A stretch of DNA of 64,000 nt, taken from assembly GCF_001590605.1 (NCBI RefSeq), contig NZ_CP014504.1, positions 2,046,001 to 2,110,000 of the forward strand. Reading direction: 5' to 3'. The notes beneath the pieces were generated by a model. That model saw only the letters and a program-made list of their open reading frames with translations. It had not been told where the DNA came from and did no database searches. This document shows positions 63,201 to 64,000 of this stretch, piece by piece. The number at the start of each line of letters is the position of its first letter. The first letter of the stretch is position 1. This stretch comes from Pedobacter cryoconitis. Lineage in GTDB: Bacteria > Bacteroidota > Bacteroidia > Sphingobacteriales > Sphingobacteriaceae. The position numbers and the translations under genes were made by a program.

Positions 63201-64000
63201 ATTAACAGCAATAAATTTTCCGGCAAGGTCGTGTGTAGTAATCAATCCCTGGGAATTTTCAAACACGGCCCTCAAATTGGCTTCTTTTTCAGCTAGTTTT
63301 TCTTCATTTGCTTTGATGCTGCTTATATCGCGGCCAACGGCAAAGAGGTTATCGGTATTCTTTTCTGGAGTAATTACCCACTGAAATATTTTATAGGTAC
63401 CTGTTGAAGTGCGTAGTCTATGCTCAAAATTGACAATCGAAATCCCTTTTTTCAACTTTTCCATTTCATTTTTAGTGATTTGGAGGTCTGCTGGATGAAC
63501 TAGTTCAAAAATATTCTTTCCTAAAATATCATCTTCATGCCAGCCTAATAGATTTTCAAATGCTGGATTTATTTTCTTAAAGTAACCGTCTGTACCAGAG
63601 ATACAGATCAGGTCATTAGACAATAAAAAAAGCTTCTCAAAATTTCGGAGTTCCTCTTTCAATCTGCGATCTGTAATCAATTGCATGACCTCCACACTGA
63701 GTAAACGAAGTGCTTCCTTTTGTTGTGCATTTAATGCGTTAGGTTTTCTGTCAATCACACAGAGCGTCCCCAAATTATATCCCTTAGGATCAATCAGCGG
63801 GTAACCCGCGTAATATCTTACATGTGGTTCACCGAGAACTAAATCATTATCCTTAAACCGCTCATCAAGTGTAGCATCATGAATTTCAAACAGGCCATTA
63901 TCCATAATGGTGTATTGGCAAAACGCGAGTTCTCTGGAAGTATGATCGATTTCCAGGCCTACTTTAGATTTGAACCATTGACGGTCCTCGTCCAGCAGGG
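60243..64000 (-). CDS. GAF-multi-PAS hybrid histidine kinase with two receiver domains and HPt (5' end off window)
   Basis: The frame is open to the right edge, so the start is missing; 1251 codons are visible. The order is GAF (LAFCQYTIMDNG, VRYYAGYPLIDPKGYNLGTL), then PAS domains beginning LFLLSNDLICISGTDGYFKK, VFENSQGLITTHDLAGKFIA, VARVGGWQLDLSTQ and AAHAPAAVAMLDKHMNYIAV. HisKA follows (FLSNMSHEIRTPLNGVIGF), then HATPase (LINLLGNAAKFTEQG, DTGIGIKEDKKDKIFEAF, YGGTGLGLAI). REC1 has NALIVDDNLNNR and IILMDYHMPYLDG; REC2 has RILVADDNPVNM and LILMDVQMPQMNGYE. HPt has GHKIYGTAVSAGLPRLA. It is a full phosphorelay in one soluble chain, and its GAF domain is of the same type as in the four ATPase-less paralogues that follow. 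Confidence 0.92.
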   Translation of the reverse strand, partial: LLDEDRQWFKSKVGLEIDHTSRELAFCQYTIMDNGLFEIHDATLDERFKDNDLVLGEPHVRYYAGYPLIDPKGYNLGTLCVIDRKPNALNAQQKEALRLLSVEVMQLITDRRLKEELRNFEKLFLLSNDLICISGTDGYFKKINPAFENLLGWHEDDILGKNIFELVHPADLQITKNEMEKLKKGISIVNFEHRLRTSTGTYKIFQWVITPEKNTDNLFAVGRDISSIKANEEKLAEKEANLRAVFENSQGLITTHDLAGKFIAVNGAGAAILGYSIQEIEQMSLFDVVPKERHDYLTAYLLQIEQSGHGSGQMLVRHKDGSLRTLLFNNVLENIAGRPAYVIANALDITERKSMEERLVQLTEMLEQTNKVARVGGWQLDLSTQKLFWTTVTREIHELPEQFEPDMETAVLYYKEGTDRDRILKAVDLAIQTGEGWAIEIQITTFTGKEIWVKAIGNALFEDGICKRLYGSFQDIDERKKIELRAERARVLLSSFAAHAPAAVAMLDKHMNYIAVSNRWLEDYNLAGLEIIGTSYYTHFPFITAAGIERHQRILKGAIERMEEDRYLGKGFGNQEFINWEMRPWSEADGSIGGMIIFTQDITAAVNQRNELEQAKLAAEQASVAKSDFLSNMSHEIRTPLNGVIGFTDLVLKTKLTDTQLQYLSIVNQSATALLGIINDILDFSKIEAGKLELDVEECDIYEISGQATDIITYQVQMKGLEMLLNLSNDLPRFIWADSIRLKQILINLLGNAAKFTEQGEIELKIDVVKEQEGLSLIRFAVRDTGIGIKEDKKDKIFEAFAQEDGFTTKKYGGTGLGLAITNKLLGLMNSKLELTSTIGKGSEFYFEIWLKCEKGEPKEWENISMLKNALIVDDNLNNRVILEQMLLYKGINSRQAKNGFEALQILASGEKFDIILMDYHMPYLDGLDTIRQIRESFNDTEILQPIVLLFSSSDDEKIIKGCEELKVNSRLVKPVKMTEFYELLSRIQLKEKTSPLLLKDDDPIITTAQLRILVADDNPVNMMLAKIIIERAAVNAEVIEAKNGIEVLAHFNKTVPDLILMDVQMPQMNGYEATVEIRKLEKSKHRTPIIALTAGNVKNERERCIASGMDDFVVKPVVEETIVQILKKWLHISVINTISESQTEKNELAHFDPDILKKHIGDNQVVIAEIIVLTKIQLAGSLAVLRKAVEKNSLEEASAQGHKIYGTAVSAGLPRLAKIARKVEMIKDQPDLNILLQELTEEINIFTDLF

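Noticed and set aside
53886..64000. GAF proteins as phytochrome-like photoreceptors
   Set aside because: They lack the bilin-binding Cys-His and PHY-domain context; FC-x-Y is a common GAF feature.

Overview
The window reads as the chromosome of a Bacteroidetes bacterium, most likely a Sphingobacteriaceae/Pedobacter-like soil species. The signs are AT-rich DNA, TAnnTTTG-type -7 promoter boxes (10945-10952, 16056-16063, 27037-27044), the DUF6266 family, a Bacteroidetes-style VgrG/PAAR-like effector locus, a GH127 glycosidase and IS256/IS3 elements. No rRNA, tRNA or CRISPR array was found. Most of the first 43 kb is accessory DNA with many decayed genes.

1-16.5 kb is a defence-type island, almost all on the minus strand. 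It holds a fusion of a degenerate SF2 helicase to a KAP NTPase (cut by the left edge), a broken Apea-like HEPN gene, a small CAE-type deaminase with an overlapping partner gene, a two-gene AVAST type I-like operon (trypsin-like protease/STAND NTPase plus metallo-beta-lactamase-fold protein), several unrecognised genes, and an XRE regulator behind three about 20-bp direct repeats. A toxin-antitoxin pair at 16.6-17.2 kb has a nonsense codon in the toxin.

17.3-26.6 kb is a type VI secretion effector module. It runs VgrG, then a PAAR-like protein with two tandem HINT domains and a GIY-YIG nuclease tip, then Imm26-like and DUF4259 immunity proteins, followed by a stretch of decayed effector, immunity and small-peptide genes. 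26.6-32 kb has an HxlR/SDR divergent pair, an IS256 element, an overlapping membrane-protein/amidase pair, a DUF6266 gene behind 10-bp tandem repeats, and the 3' end of a group II intron beside the first nine codons of a response regulator.

32.1-36.8 kb is a tightly coupled plus-strand metabolic operon (BioB-like radical SAM enzyme, flavin monooxygenase, amidase, aminotransferase) of unknown product, ended by a bidirectional terminator and followed by an FAH-family hydrolase. 38-45 kb carries a second DUF6266-type locus with its own copy of the 10-bp repeats, duplicated debris, an AKR-SDR-AraC operon and an acyltransferase. 46-49.6 kb is a carbohydrate operon (esterase plus GH127 beta-L-arabinofuranosidase). 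A HTH-ImmA/IrrE peptidase operon follows, under a perfect 34-bp palindrome.

51.8-53.8 kb has a secreted hydrolase, an ECF sigma factor and a membrane protein that could be its anti-sigma. The right end (53.9-64 kb) is a signalling array: four paralogous GAF-PAS proteins with a dimerisation/phosphoacceptor-like tail but no ATPase domain, next to a GAF-multi-PAS hybrid histidine kinase with two receiver domains and an HPt domain (cut by the right edge). The array is interleaved with a nitrilase-family enzyme and a small membrane protein.
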